DNA of 64,000 nucleotides from Clostridiaceae bacterium (GTDB lineage Bacteria > Bacillota > Clostridia > Oscillospirales > Acutalibacteraceae), in NCBI GenBank assembly GCA_016296885.1, contig JAEDHT010000003.1, forward strand, positions 1 to 64,000, given 5' to 3'. Numbering within the stretch: the stretch's first letter is position 1; each line of letters starts with the position of its first letter. Shown piece after piece: positions 7,874 through 16,098 of this stretch. Position numbers and translations under genes: made by a program. Under the pieces are notes generated by a model that was not told the origin of the DNA, did not search any database, and was given only the letters and a program-made list of their open reading frames with translations.

Positions 7874-8824
7874 ATGATAGATAAATTTGATAGAAAAATA
7901 ACCTATCTGCGTCTTTCTGTCACAGAGCTATGCAATTTAAGATGCAGATATTGTATGCCGGAAGACGGCGTGTGCAAAAAATGCCATGACGATATTTTGA
8001 CAGAAGATGAAATGGTAAGAGCTGTGGAGGCCGCTGCCGCTGTGGGTGTAAATAAGCTTCGCATAACAGGCGGTGAGCCCCTTGTAAAGAAAAATATACT
8101 TTCTATTTGCGAGAGATGCGCCAAGGTGGATGGTATAGATGAAGTATGCATCACAACTAACGGAACCCTTCTAACTGAATACGCAAAGCCATTACGTGAT
8201 GCCGGTGTCAGCAGAATCAATGTGAGCCTCGACACACTTGATCCTGATAAAAATCTGTATATTACTCGCAGAAATTCTCTGGAAGATACTATGAATGGCA
8301 TCAGGGCGGCTATTGATGCAGGGTTTAAGAAGGTAAAAATAAACACAGTACTTATAGGTGGGTTTAACGATGATGAGATATATAATATAGCTTCGTTGAC
8401 TCAGCAAATGCCTGTGGATGTGCGTTTTATTGAGCTAATGCCTATGTATAACAGCGGTGATTTTGATAAATCAGCTTTTGTTAGTTGCGAGAAAGTAGTG
8501 GATACATTAACGGATGCAATACCGGTATTTAATGATGGTGTAGCAAAACTATACAAGCTACCTAATGCAATAGGTAATGTGGGCATAATCAGTCCTATAA
8601 GCTCACATTTTTGCAACGAATGTAATCGAATTCGCATCACTGCTGATGGAAAAATCAAACCTTGCCTTCATTCAGATACTGAGATATCTATCAAGGGATT
8701 AAATAAAGATGAGATGATATCTGCCATAAAAAAAGCAATATCTGAAAAACCTCAGTGGCATGGTGATTTATCTTATGATGAGAGAAGCAAAGCAAACCGA
8801 AATATGAACCAAATAGGTGGATAA
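7874..8824 (+). CDS. moaA: GTP 3',8-cyclase, radical SAM
   Basis: The 316-residue MoaA catalyses the first step of molybdenum cofactor synthesis, converting GTP to 3',8-cyclo-7,8-dihydro-GTP. The radical-SAM cluster ligands are Cys20, Cys24 and Cys27 (CNLRCRYC), followed by ITGGEP for SAM. The C-terminal second [4Fe-4S] site is seen in HFCNECNRIRI and KPCLHS, and the protein ends in the functionally important Gly-Gly (MNQIGG). The start is ATG 7874 with GGAAG eight bases upstream; an earlier in-frame ATG at 7802 lies inside the MoeA-like gene and would add 24 residues not expected in MoaA. Confidence 0.95.
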   Translation: MIDKFDRKITYLRLSVTELCNLRCRYCMPEDGVCKKCHDDILTEDEMVRAVEAAAAVGVNKLRITGGEPLVKKNILSICERCAKVDGIDEVCITTNGTLLTEYAKPLRDAGVSRINVSLDTLDPDKNLYITRRNSLEDTMNGIRAAIDAGFKKVKINTVLIGGFNDDEIYNIASLTQQMPVDVRFIELMPMYNSGDFDKSAFVSCEKVVDTLTDAIPVFNDGVAKLYKLPNAIGNVGIISPISSHFCNECNRIRITADGKIKPCLHSDTEISIKGLNKDEMISAIKKAISEKPQWHGDLSYDERSKANRNMNQIGG

Positions 8825-8864
8825 GAAATTGAAACTTTTCACATAGAAAGGGCTAATAAGCACT

Positions 8865-9359
8865 ATGGAAAACAATATAGATTTTACACACTTTAACGCT
8901 GACGGAAAGGCACAAATGGTGGATGTGAGCGAAAAGCAAGAAACCCTCCGTAAAGCTACCGCAGTGGGCAGGGTAATAGTTAATGGTAAAACATTAGAAT
9001 TGATAAAATCAGGCGGAATGAAAAAAGGAGATGTGCTTACCACAGCACAAATAGCCGGCATAATGGGTGCAAAAAGGACACCTGATATTATACCAATGTG
9101 CCATCCTATATCAATAAGCGGTATAGATCTGCATCTATCTATAAACGAAAAAAAATGTGCTATAGATATAACCTCCACAGTGATATGCACCGGTCAGACC
9201 GGCGTAGAAATGGAGGCACTATCTGCTGTGTCTGTGGCAGCGCTCACTGTGTATGATATGTGCAAGGCTGTACAGAAAGATATGATTATCACAGATATAC
9301 GCCTAGTAGAAAAAACAGGTGGTGTGCATGGTGATTATCACAGAGAGGTGACAATATGA
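8865..9359 (+). CDS. moaC: Cyclic pyranopterin monophosphate synthase
   Basis: The 164-residue MoaC converts the MoaA product into cyclic pyranopterin monophosphate. Family signatures are complete: MVDVSEKQETLRKA at the N-terminus, MGAKRTPDIIPMCHPI in the centre, and TGVEMEALSAVSVAALTVYDMCKAV, with the catalytic lysine in the KDMIITDIRLVEKTGG segment. AAAGGG precedes the ATG. The end overlaps the next gene by ATGA (9356-9359), so both are translated as a unit. Length and motifs give no sign of decay. Confidence 0.96.
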   Translation: MENNIDFTHFNADGKAQMVDVSEKQETLRKATAVGRVIVNGKTLELIKSGGMKKGDVLTTAQIAGIMGAKRTPDIIPMCHPISISGIDLHLSINEKKCAIDITSTVICTGQTGVEMEALSAVSVAALTVYDMCKAVQKDMIITDIRLVEKTGGVHGDYHREVTI

Positions 9360-10261
9360 TTTATACTGCCGCAGTAATTACAATAAGTGATAAAGGCTAT
9401 GCCGGGGAAAGAGTAGACACGAGCGGACCGGCACTATGTGAGATGCTTAGAAAATCCGGCTATAACGTGGTACACACTGCTATGGTACCAGATGAATCAG
9501 ATATGATAAAATCGGAGTTAATTGATTGTGCTGACAAAAAGCACATATCACTGATATTAACCACAGGTGGCACGGGCTTTTCGTTGCGTGATATAACCCC
9601 TGAGGCTACACTCGCTGTAATAGAAAAAGAGGCACGTGGAATAACTGAAGCTATGCGTGCAGAAAGCATGAAAATTACACCTCGTGGTTGCCTGTCACGT
9701 GGTGTGGCTGGTATTCGTGGCAGGTCTCTTATCATCAATCTGCCTGGTAGCAAAAAAGCAGCCGTAGAAAATCTTAGCTCAGTACTATCAGCCGTAACAC
9801 ATGGATTAGAGGTACTTACAACCGATGGCTCTGCTGAGTGTGGAAATAATTCTATACATGATAAAAAAAATCCACCATCAATGGATGAATGGATGAGAGA
9901 AGCAAAAGCTGACAAGTCTTCAAAAAAGATTGGTATGTATCTTGTGCATAATGGCATTGTAAGAGGAACTTCAAAGGCACAAGTGCGAATGAATGATAAC
10001 TCTGCCCCACTTGTGGATGGAATGATATTTTCATATGATGCTGATAAAATAGAAGAAGCCATAAACGAGACATACAAAATGAAAGGCATATACTATATCA
10101 AAACATGGATAAACAGCGGTAAGCTAGGCGTAGGCGATGATATAATGTATGTGATGGTTGGCGGCGATATAAGACCTAACGTTGTAGAGGCATTACAATT
10201 TTTAGTAAACAAAATTAAAACTGAATGTGTGACTGAAACTGAAATACTGTGCAGTAAATAG
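9356..10261 (+). CDS. MogA/MoaB-type protein fused to a MoaE-like domain
   Basis: A 301-residue two-domain protein. Residues 1-160 are a MogA/MoaB molybdopterin adenylyltransferase-like domain (ITISDKG, TTGGTG at 69-74, RDITPEAT, INLPGSKKA). A charged linker of about 30 residues leads to a MoaE-like domain (about 190-295: HNGIVRG, GKLGVGDDIMYVMVGG, VVEALQFLVNKIKT). MoaE is the large subunit of molybdopterin synthase. Here the position of the invariant His-Arg reads DIR, and the terminal basic PxWKKE-like segment is replaced by CVTETEI, so normal MPT synthase activity is doubtful. No moaD is nearby. RBS AGAGGTG lies in the moaC end; a terminator follows at 10343. Confidence 0.8.
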   Translation: MIYTAAVITISDKGYAGERVDTSGPALCEMLRKSGYNVVHTAMVPDESDMIKSELIDCADKKHISLILTTGGTGFSLRDITPEATLAVIEKEARGITEAMRAESMKITPRGCLSRGVAGIRGRSLIINLPGSKKAAVENLSSVLSAVTHGLEVLTTDGSAECGNNSIHDKKNPPSMDEWMREAKADKSSKKIGMYLVHNGIVRGTSKAQVRMNDNSAPLVDGMIFSYDADKIEEAINETYKMKGIYYIKTWINSGKLGVGDDIMYVMVGGDIRPNVVEALQFLVNKIKTECVTETEILCSK

Positions 10262-10342
10262 TCTTTAAGAACAGCTTTTCTATTCTTTTTCAGTTTTTTG
10301 CAAATATAAAAATTATATATTTATTTAAAATAATAATTTTAT

Positions 10343-10384
10343 GGGTGTATGAGCGAAATATGGCTCATACACCCTCGATTTTTT
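10343..10384 (+). terminator. Terminator of the molybdenum operon
   Basis: A perfect 12-bp stem, GGGTGTATGAGC (10343-10354) with GCTCATACACCC (10363-10374), followed by a six-T run at 10379-10384. It closes the modA-to-fusion operon. Confidence 0.9.
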
Positions 10385-10566
10385 AGTAGCTATATATGTA
10401 AAAAGGGGATCCCCTACTATCCAAAAGGGTTAGAAATCCCTTTTAAATTTTAATATAAAAATACAAAACTAGCTGATGTACAAGATCTGTCAGCTAGTTT
10501 TAGATTTGCTAAAATTACCTAAATATGCTTAAGAGATATTCTCTGCTTCTGATTATTAACATATTT
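10385..10566. terminator. Gap with two further hairpins, cysK terminator
   Basis: Between the operon terminator and cysK lie AAAAGGG/CCCTTTT (near 10422-10446) and a perfect 12-bp stem, AAAACTAGCTGA (10465-10476) with TCAGCTAGTTTT (10490-10501). The latter sits just past the cysK stop on the minus strand and is followed there by a U-rich tail, so it ends cysK. A GGGGATCCCC palindrome lies near 10405. No gene is seen. Confidence 0.65.
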
Positions 10567-11499
10567 TTATTCTCCGAATAATGACGTTGATAGATACCTA
10601 TCGCCTGTATCAGGCAATATAACAACTATATTCTTGCCGGCATTTTCCGGAAGCTTTGCAAGCTTAATTGCAGCTGCCAGAGCAGCACCTGAAGAGATAC
10701 CTGCAAGAAATCCCTCGTATTTGCCTATCAATCTGCCTGTTTCAAAAGCTTCTTCATTAGAAATCGTAATAATGTCATCATAAATCTTCGTGTTAAGCAC
10801 ACCGGGCACGAACCCTGCACCTATTCCCTGAATCTCATGCTTGCCTGATATGCCTGTGGATAACACAGCGGATGTGGATGGCTCAACCGCAACCACCTTG
10901 ATAAATGGATTTTTGGATTTTAAGTATTCGCCTGTTCCGGTGATAGTGCCACCTGTCCCCACTCCAGCCACAAGGATATCTACCTTACCATCTGTATCGT
11001 CCCAGATTTCAGGACCTGTGGTTTCAAAGTGAGTTTTAGGATTTGATAGATTTTCAAATTGTCCTGGGATAAAACTATTAGGTATTTCTAAAGCAAGCTC
11101 ATTTACCTTCTCAATTGCCCCTTTCATCCCCTTTGATCCATCAGTAAGTACAAGCTCTGCACCATATGCTTTCATCAATTTGCGACGTTCAATAGACATT
11201 GTGTCAGGCATCACTATAATGATTCTATATCCTCTTGTTGCTGCGACAGCCGCAAGTCCTATACCTGTATTTCCGCTTGTTGGCTCAATTATAACACTGT
11301 CTTTATTGAGTACACCCGATTTTTCAGCATCGTTTATCATAGCAAGTGCAACCCTGTCTTTTACAGAACCGGCAGGATTAAAAAACTCTAATTTAGCATA
11401 TATATTCGAATTCAGCTGATATACTTTTTCAATATTTGATAGCTCTAAAAGTGGTGTTTTTCCGATTAGTTGGTCTACTGATGTATATATTTTCGACAT
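10567..11499 (-). CDS. cysK: Cysteine synthase A (O-acetylserine sulfhydrylase)
   Basis: A 310-residue PLP enzyme of fold type II that makes L-cysteine from O-acetylserine and sulfide. The PLP lysine is Lys47 in NPAGSVKDR; the substrate loop TSGNTG and the phosphate-binding loop GTGGTITG are intact. The C-terminus carries the usual PDTGDRYLST. A GAGGT site precedes the ATG on the minus strand. It lies convergent to the molybdenum operon and downstream of a glycosyltransferase; sulfur supply for Fe-S clusters is a general link, but I see no shared regulation. Confidence 0.96.
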   Translation of the reverse strand: MSKIYTSVDQLIGKTPLLELSNIEKVYQLNSNIYAKLEFFNPAGSVKDRVALAMINDAEKSGVLNKDSVIIEPTSGNTGIGLAAVAATRGYRIIIVMPDTMSIERRKLMKAYGAELVLTDGSKGMKGAIEKVNELALEIPNSFIPGQFENLSNPKTHFETTGPEIWDDTDGKVDILVAGVGTGGTITGTGEYLKSKNPFIKVVAVEPSTSAVLSTGISGKHEIQGIGAGFVPGVLNTKIYDDIITISNEEAFETGRLIGKYEGFLAGISSGAALAAAIKLAKLPENAGKNIVVILPDTGDRYLSTSLFGE

Positions 11500-11565
11500 A
11501 AAAACCTCTTACTCTTGTTTATAATAATTACAAACTTTATCTGCTAATTTAGTAGGTGGATAACT

Positions 11566-11596
11566 AAAACAAAAATCACCTATTCTGACAATAGGT
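11566..11596 (-). terminator. Terminator of the glycosyltransferase gene
   Basis: ACCTATT (11578-11584) pairs with AATAGGT (11590-11596). On the minus strand the stem is followed by GATTTTTGTTTT, a plausible U-tail directly downstream of the glycosyltransferase stop. Confidence 0.6.
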
Positions 11597-11610
11597 AATC
11601 TATAATATGG

Positions 11611-12600
11611 TTATTCATATTGTTTTTTCTGAAAATTCTTCGAGTAGAAATTGTATATTAATCTATAAAGATGCGGAGCTGTTACAATTAGTTTTAACTT
11701 ACTTCTCTCTTTTTTACCAAGGAGATACCATTTATCTTTATTCGTTTTTAAGATTGTTCTCAGCTCCTTAGTGTCTTCATTAATAATTTTATTATTGTAA
11801 AATCCATGGTATGCATTCATACAAGACATTAAATATCTTTTCCAGCATACATCATTAAACTCTTGTGGGGAATTATCTAAAATCCATTTACGTACTTTAA
11901 CAGGGTCTAACAATTTATAAGACTTAAATTCCGAACGAGATGCCGAAGTGCTTCTTGTGAGATAATAATACGGACAAAAATCCTCATAAATGGAGCACTT
12001 TGAGTTCTGGAACAAAATATAATTCATAACCAAATCTTCGTTTATCCTAAGTGTTCTATCCCAATTTTTATTATCAAGCAACTGTTGAATCAATGATCTT
12101 TTATAAACCTTATTACATAAACCGGGCTCTATAAAATTTCCCTCAAGCAGATCTCTGATACCGGCTGAATTATCTTGTTTTACTATGCGACCTGTATCAT
12201 AAAATTTATGAATTCTTTCACCATCATTTACAATGGTTTGATAACCACAATGAGAGATATCTGCATCATATTCAAGGGCATTTTTGATAAGTCTGGCAAA
12301 CATATCAGGGCCAATCTTATCATCACCATCTACAAAGCCAATCCAACTACCGTGTGATGCATTAATACCATCAATACGTGCTTTTGTCACACCATCATTT
12401 TCCTTATGTATACCAATTATTTTTTGAGGATAGTTTTTTGAATATTGATCGATAACTTCTCCTGTTTTATCACTGGAGCCGTCATTCACCACAATAATCT
12501 CAATATTTTTATAAGTTTGGCTCAAAATACTATCCAAACATCTGGAAAGATATTGCTCAATGTTATATGCCGGCACGATAATAGAAATCAATGGTTCCAT
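11611..12600 (-). CDS. Family 2 glycosyltransferase
   Basis: A 329-residue GT2 (GT-A fold) enzyme, probably transferring a sugar onto a cell-surface polysaccharide or teichoic acid precursor. It opens with ISIIVPAYNIEQYL, has VNDGSSDKT and the metal-binding FVDGDD (DxD-like) motif, then a longer C-terminal region rich in aromatic and basic residues, as in WcaA-like enzymes. The start at 12600 has AAGGGG seven bases upstream; an in-frame upstream start would add 26 residues unlike the family. A TTGACC-17-TATAAT promoter lies at 12650-12678. The gene is monocistronic, so its acceptor cannot be inferred. Confidence 0.88.
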   Translation of the reverse strand: MEPLISIIVPAYNIEQYLSRCLDSILSQTYKNIEIIVVNDGSSDKTGEVIDQYSKNYPQKIIGIHKENDGVTKARIDGINASHGSWIGFVDGDDKIGPDMFARLIKNALEYDADISHCGYQTIVNDGERIHKFYDTGRIVKQDNSAGIRDLLEGNFIEPGLCNKVYKRSLIQQLLDNKNWDRTLRINEDLVMNYILFQNSKCSIYEDFCPYYYLTRSTSASRSEFKSYKLLDPVKVRKWILDNSPQEFNDVCWKRYLMSCMNAYHGFYNNKIINEDTKELRTILKTNKDKWYLLGKKERSKLKLIVTAPHLYRLIYNFYSKNFQKKQYE

Positions 12601-12968
12601 AAAATTACCCCTTTTAATTAAATATACTAAGCACTTAGACATTTGGGTAATTATATCATTTTTCGCAGATTTGGTCAAGAAAAAATAAGGTGTGTAAGTA
12701 TTATTTGTGGAAATTTATCTAAATATTTAAAATTTTGATAAATAAAACATTTTTTAATATTAACAGTTTAGATATATGCTATGACAAAATAAAAAATTAG
12801 AACAAAAATAGCTTTTTGTTCACTTCTTCTATACTTATCCATAGTTAATTGTATTTTGGCATAAGTTTAACCTCCAAAATGATATTTTATCTTACCATTT
12901 TGGAGGTCAACAAAAAAATCTAAGAAATCACTTCCCATAATGTTTAATCCTCTGACCTCTTGTAGTGC
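12601..12968. promoter_or_regulatory. Gap with glycosyltransferase promoter and a hairpin
   Basis: On the minus strand TTGACC (12673-12678) and TATAAT (12650-12655), 17 apart, should drive the glycosyltransferase. A perfect 12-bp stem, ACCTCCAAAATG (12870-12881) with CATTTTGGAGGT (12896-12907), lies downstream of the next minus-strand gene and probably ends it, although its U-tail is poor. No gene is seen. Confidence 0.55.
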
Positions 12969-13370
12969 TCAACTCTCCTCTTTTTCATCAATAATTTTGT
13001 TTTTCATGTCAACATTCGGCGATTCTCCTGTGATAAAAGGATGAAGATAGAAATCATCTCTTGAGATAACTGTCACGATATCATAGTCACATGCTGTCTT
13101 CTCACAGATTCTTCTTGTCTCTTCATCCATTCCACAGTCTAGGCATATCACCTTTTCAGCACCTCCACTGTCATCCCAGCGCACACGAGCCGCAGCTGCT
13201 CTTATTCTGTTTTCCACGTCATCACAGTGCTTGCTTAGTGGTAACACGATATAACTATATTGTTCATTTGCTTTGGGATGAACTAACTTTATTACAACCA
13301 ACCTTATAATCTCTGTGATACCAATAGCACTTAAAATTAACAAAACAGCTTGAAAGATAATTTCTGACAT
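12969..13370 (-). CDS. Small membrane-anchored protein of unknown function
   Basis: A 133-residue protein that I do not recognise by family. It starts with one hydrophobic helix (about residues 5-28), followed by a soluble cytoplasmic-looking domain with alternating strands and helices (YSYIVLPLSKHCDDVE, VICLDCGMDEETRRIC, YDIVTVISRDDF), reminiscent of a small alpha/beta fold, and an acidic lysine-rich tail. The two Cys in VICLDCG and one further on (CEKTAC) might be redox-active or metal-binding, which is speculation. GGAGGTGTGAGC precedes the ATG. It is flanked by the glycosyltransferase and DUF1540 genes with no operon partner. Confidence 0.65.
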   Translation of the reverse strand: MSEIIFQAVLLILSAIGITEIIRLVVIKLVHPKANEQYSYIVLPLSKHCDDVENRIRAAAARVRWDDSGGAEKVICLDCGMDEETRRICEKTACDYDIVTVISRDDFYLHPFITGESPNVDMKNKIIDEKEES

Positions 13371-13548
13371 TGCTCACACCTCCTTATGTATTTTATGATT
13401 AATAAAAATTTTTTGTTAAAGCGTATATAGATTTATAAAAAGTCACATAATAACTCAGACAAAGTTAAAAGGATTTTTGAAGTTATTTCTTAATATGTTT
13501 TTAGCTTTGTTTTTATATAGATAAAAAAACAAAAGAGGTGTAAAGAGA

Positions 13549-13734
13549 ATGAACTGTAAAGCAAACCATAGCATCAAATGTACAGTTGAACAATGTAAGC
13601 ACCACTGCGGCGAACAAAACTACTGCTCACTCGACAGCATTAAGGTTGGCACACACGAGTCTAACCCTCAGGTTGTTCAGTGCGTAGACTGTGAGTCCTT
13701 CGTTGTAAAGAGCGACTGCTCTACTTGTGGCTAA
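13549..13734 (+). CDS. Cys-rich DUF1540 protein
   Basis: A 61-residue protein with nine cysteines (3, 11, 16, 20, 26, 45, 48, 57, 60). The spacing around CTVEQCKHH, YCSLDSIKVGT and CVDCESF matches the DUF1540 family, small proteins common in Clostridia, often linked with sporulation in surveys but without a proven role. The Cys pattern suggests zinc or disulfide stabilisation. AGAGGTG precedes the ATG by about ten bases. A GC-poor hairpin at 13752-13782 follows. Confidence 0.85.
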   Translation: MNCKANHSIKCTVEQCKHHCGEQNYCSLDSIKVGTHESNPQVVQCVDCESFVVKSDCSTCG

Positions 13735-13751
13735 ACAAAATAGCAAGAGCT

Positions 13752-13782
13752 GGCAGTGTAAATTTTTTTAATTTACACTGTC
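13752..13782 (+). terminator. Hairpin after the DUF1540 gene
   Basis: A 13-bp stem (13752-13764 with 13770-13782, one G-U pair) lies directly after the DUF1540 stop. The loop, not the tail, holds the T-run, so termination is plausible but not typical. Confidence 0.5.
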
Positions 13783-13808
13783 ACATTACATAAAAATAAA
13801 AAAAGCGG

Positions 13809-13836
13809 TTGAATAAAAAAAATATTTTGCTATAAT
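13809..13836 (+). promoter_or_regulatory. Predicted promoter of the UgtP-like gene
   Basis: TTGAAT (13809-13814) and TATAAT (13831-13836) are separated by 16 bases, about 46 bases before the TTG start. Confidence 0.55.
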
Positions 13837-13881
13837 AAATATATAAAAATGGAATTTGATGTATATTAGGAGGGTTGTATT

Positions 13882-15099
13882 TTGAAAGTTTTGATTCTCT
13901 CTGCTTCAACCGGAGGAGGACATATGAGTGCCGCAAGAGCGCTTATGAACCATATCGAGTCTCAAGATGATAGCTCTACCGCACAAATAGTAGACTGCAT
14001 AGAATATGTAAGTCATGCATTAAATATCATTGTGTCTGAAGGGTATCGTCAGCTCGCTCTAAAAGCACCTGCAATTTTTGGCTTTCTATATCATTCCACC
14101 AATAGAAGTAGCACTCTGTATAACTTAGCTGATCGGATTCTCATTCTTTTTGCCAAAAGGCTTTTGCCACTGATTAATGAATATAAGCCTGATATTGTGG
14201 TTTCTACACACGCATTTGCAGGAGACCTTATGGCTGAGCTAAAAAGAAAGAAAAACATTAATATTCCCATAATAAGCATTGTAACAGACTTTTCCCCGCA
14301 TAAAATGTACATACATCCTTGTATAAACAAATACGTGGTTTCGAGCGAAAAGATGGTAGATGAGATGATTGAAATGAATGTGGATAGAGATCGTGTAACT
14401 ATTCTTGGCATACCAATCAATCCTTCTTTTTATAACAAAATAGATAAAGAAATGGAACTGCGACTGATGGAGCTTGACCCATCTATACCCACATTACTCA
14501 TCATGGCAGGTAGTTTTGGCGTTACTGATATACTAAAAATGTATGCAGAGCTCTCAACATCTGAAACACAATTTCAAATTATAGTTATCACAGGCAAAAA
14601 CCCAAAACTTTTTAATGCTTTTAACATCTTTCTTGGAAGAGAAACGCCCGATGATATGTCAGAATTTCAAAAAACAATAAGTGAATTAAAACTAAAATAT
14701 AGACTTGGATCAAGATATAGAATAAATCCAAAAGAAACCGTTCTATTGTACTACACGAACGAGGTTGAGAAATATATGCACGTTTCCGACCTGATTATAA
14801 CAAAACCCGGCGGGCTGACTGTTTCCGAGAGTCTGGCATGTGGTCTGCCTATGGCAATATTCAATGCTTTTCCCGGGCAAGAGGAAGATAACAGTGATTT
14901 TTTAATATCTAATGATGTTGCTGTTAAGATAACAAAAGAAAACTGCAAATCGGTAATTGAAAGTCTGCTAAATGATAGAGAAAGACTAACTCGAATGAAA
15001 GAAAATTCTAAAAGAATAAGCAAATATAAATCCGCAGAAGGGGTTTATAACCTTATTCTGGAAACAATGCAGGAAACTAACTCTAAAAATTTTAGATGA
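13882..15099 (+). CDS. UgtP/MGDG-synthase-like glycosyltransferase (GT28)
   Basis: A 405-residue GT-B fold enzyme of the MGDG synthase/UgtP family, which glucosylates or galactosylates diacylglycerol to make membrane glycolipids and the lipid anchor of lipoteichoic acid. The family N-terminus LSASTGGGHMSAARAL, the middle VTDFSPHKMYIH and the C-terminal nucleotide-sugar site TKPGGLTVSESLACGLP are all present. The start is TTG at 13882, supported by AGGAGGG eight bases upstream. The enzyme is peripheral at the cytoplasmic face. Whether it is processive, and which sugar it uses, cannot be read from sequence. Confidence 0.9.
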   Translation: MKVLILSASTGGGHMSAARALMNHIESQDDSSTAQIVDCIEYVSHALNIIVSEGYRQLALKAPAIFGFLYHSTNRSSTLYNLADRILILFAKRLLPLINEYKPDIVVSTHAFAGDLMAELKRKKNINIPIISIVTDFSPHKMYIHPCINKYVVSSEKMVDEMIEMNVDRDRVTILGIPINPSFYNKIDKEMELRLMELDPSIPTLLIMAGSFGVTDILKMYAELSTSETQFQIIVITGKNPKLFNAFNIFLGRETPDDMSEFQKTISELKLKYRLGSRYRINPKETVLLYYTNEVEKYMHVSDLIITKPGGLTVSESLACGLPMAIFNAFPGQEEDNSDFLISNDVAVKITKENCKSVIESLLNDRERLTRMKENSKRISKYKSAEGVYNLILETMQETNSKNFR

Positions 15100-15161
15100 C
15101 AAAAGATGAAACATATAGTATAATGAAGTTTGACTGAAAAAAAGACAGGAGATGTTTTATA

Positions 15162-15947
15162 TTGATAAATAAAGCTTTTGATACAATAAACGCAAAGCTT
15201 ACAAAGGCTTTAGAGCCAAAGGGATTTAAAAAGCAGGCTGTAAGCTCTGCCGAGGGCAACAAAATATTGTCTTTATACATAAGCGATGCTATCGCATACA
15301 GCGTGATGTATGATCCAGAGAAAAAAGTTATGCTTTTGAACTCATGCACAGTGTCTGATGGTGAACCTGATAATGATTGGAAAGCTATTTCCACATGGAT
15401 GTTTGATCCGGAAACAGATGGAATAAAACAAGCTGAGGATATCGCACGTGACTTTATAGAAACTTTTGACACTGATAAAAAAGTAGTGTTGAAGCAGAAA
15501 AGAAAAAGAGTTAAGGGCGAAGACGGAAACGGTGATCCGATATTCTTCTTTAAACGTCTTGTGGTTCTATTCCCTGAACTTAAAGATGAGATAAAATATG
15601 AAGAGCTTAATTATGTACCATTTCGTGCTGTTACCTTTGCACGTGAGCACGTGGTAGAAAGAATTAACAGTATGATAGCATCTAAAGATAAAACTCAGAT
15701 GAGAAAGCTTGCTGAAATACTTGCAAACCAGTATTCATATGGTGATTTGGATGTAAGATCTGTCATTACGATTGTTATTTTAAATAGTATTCCTAATGAC
15801 TATATTGAGATGTTTAATTCTTATCTTAATGATGATATGCAGAAGGCATGGAAAAATGCACTAAAGTTCAAAAATAAAAAAGTTAAACCGGAAAAAGAGA
15901 AAAAAGTAAGAAGCTTTATATCTGACACACTAAATAATTCACAATAA
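15162..15947 (+). CDS. Uncharacterised 261-residue protein
   Basis: I do not recognise a family. The predicted protein is soluble, without a signal peptide or membrane helix. It has an N-terminal mixed region (LTKALEPKGFKKQAV through YSVMYDPEKKVMLLNS), an acidic helical middle (DGIKQAEDIARDFIETF) and a lysine-rich C-terminus (FKNKKVKPEKEKKVRS). The start is TTG 15162 after an ACAGGAG site; the nearby ATG 15152 is closed at once by a stop. It stands between the glycolipid synthase gene and fba, 62 bases after the former, so it may share that transcript. Confidence 0.7.
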   Translation: MINKAFDTINAKLTKALEPKGFKKQAVSSAEGNKILSLYISDAIAYSVMYDPEKKVMLLNSCTVSDGEPDNDWKAISTWMFDPETDGIKQAEDIARDFIETFDTDKKVVLKQKRKRVKGEDGNGDPIFFFKRLVVLFPELKDEIKYEELNYVPFRAVTFAREHVVERINSMIASKDKTQMRKLAEILANQYSYGDLDVRSVITIVILNSIPNDYIEMFNSYLNDDMQKAWKNALKFKNKKVKPEKEKKVRSFISDTLNNSQ

Positions 15948-16006
15948 TTTATGGAAATGTTATTTTTTAATATTTAGACTCACATAATATAAAAAAATAA
16001 TTGAAA

Positions 16007-16039
16007 ACACTTTATATTTTCCAAAATATAGTGTATAAT
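16007..16039 (+). promoter_or_regulatory. fba promoter covered by an inverted repeat
   Basis: TATAAT at 16034-16039 with a weak TTTATA at 16011-16016, 17 apart. An inverted repeat, ACACT-TT-ATATTTT (16007-16020) and AAAATATAGTGT (16023-16034), spans the space from -35 to the -10 edge with a two-base bulge, so it could be an operator. Confidence 0.5.
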
Positions 16040-16098
16040 TAATGTATCTTGCTGAAAATGTAGGAATTAAAATAAAAAATAATGGAGATGAACTAAAA

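Noticed and set aside
12600..12655. GGGTAATT/AATTACCC repeat covering the glycosyltransferase ribosome site
   Set aside because: The distal arm coincides with the -10 element and is mostly upstream of the predicted start, so it is not in the RNA.
13752..13782. Small RNA gene after the DUF1540 gene
   Set aside because: One hairpin without its own promoter; a termination or stability element is simpler.
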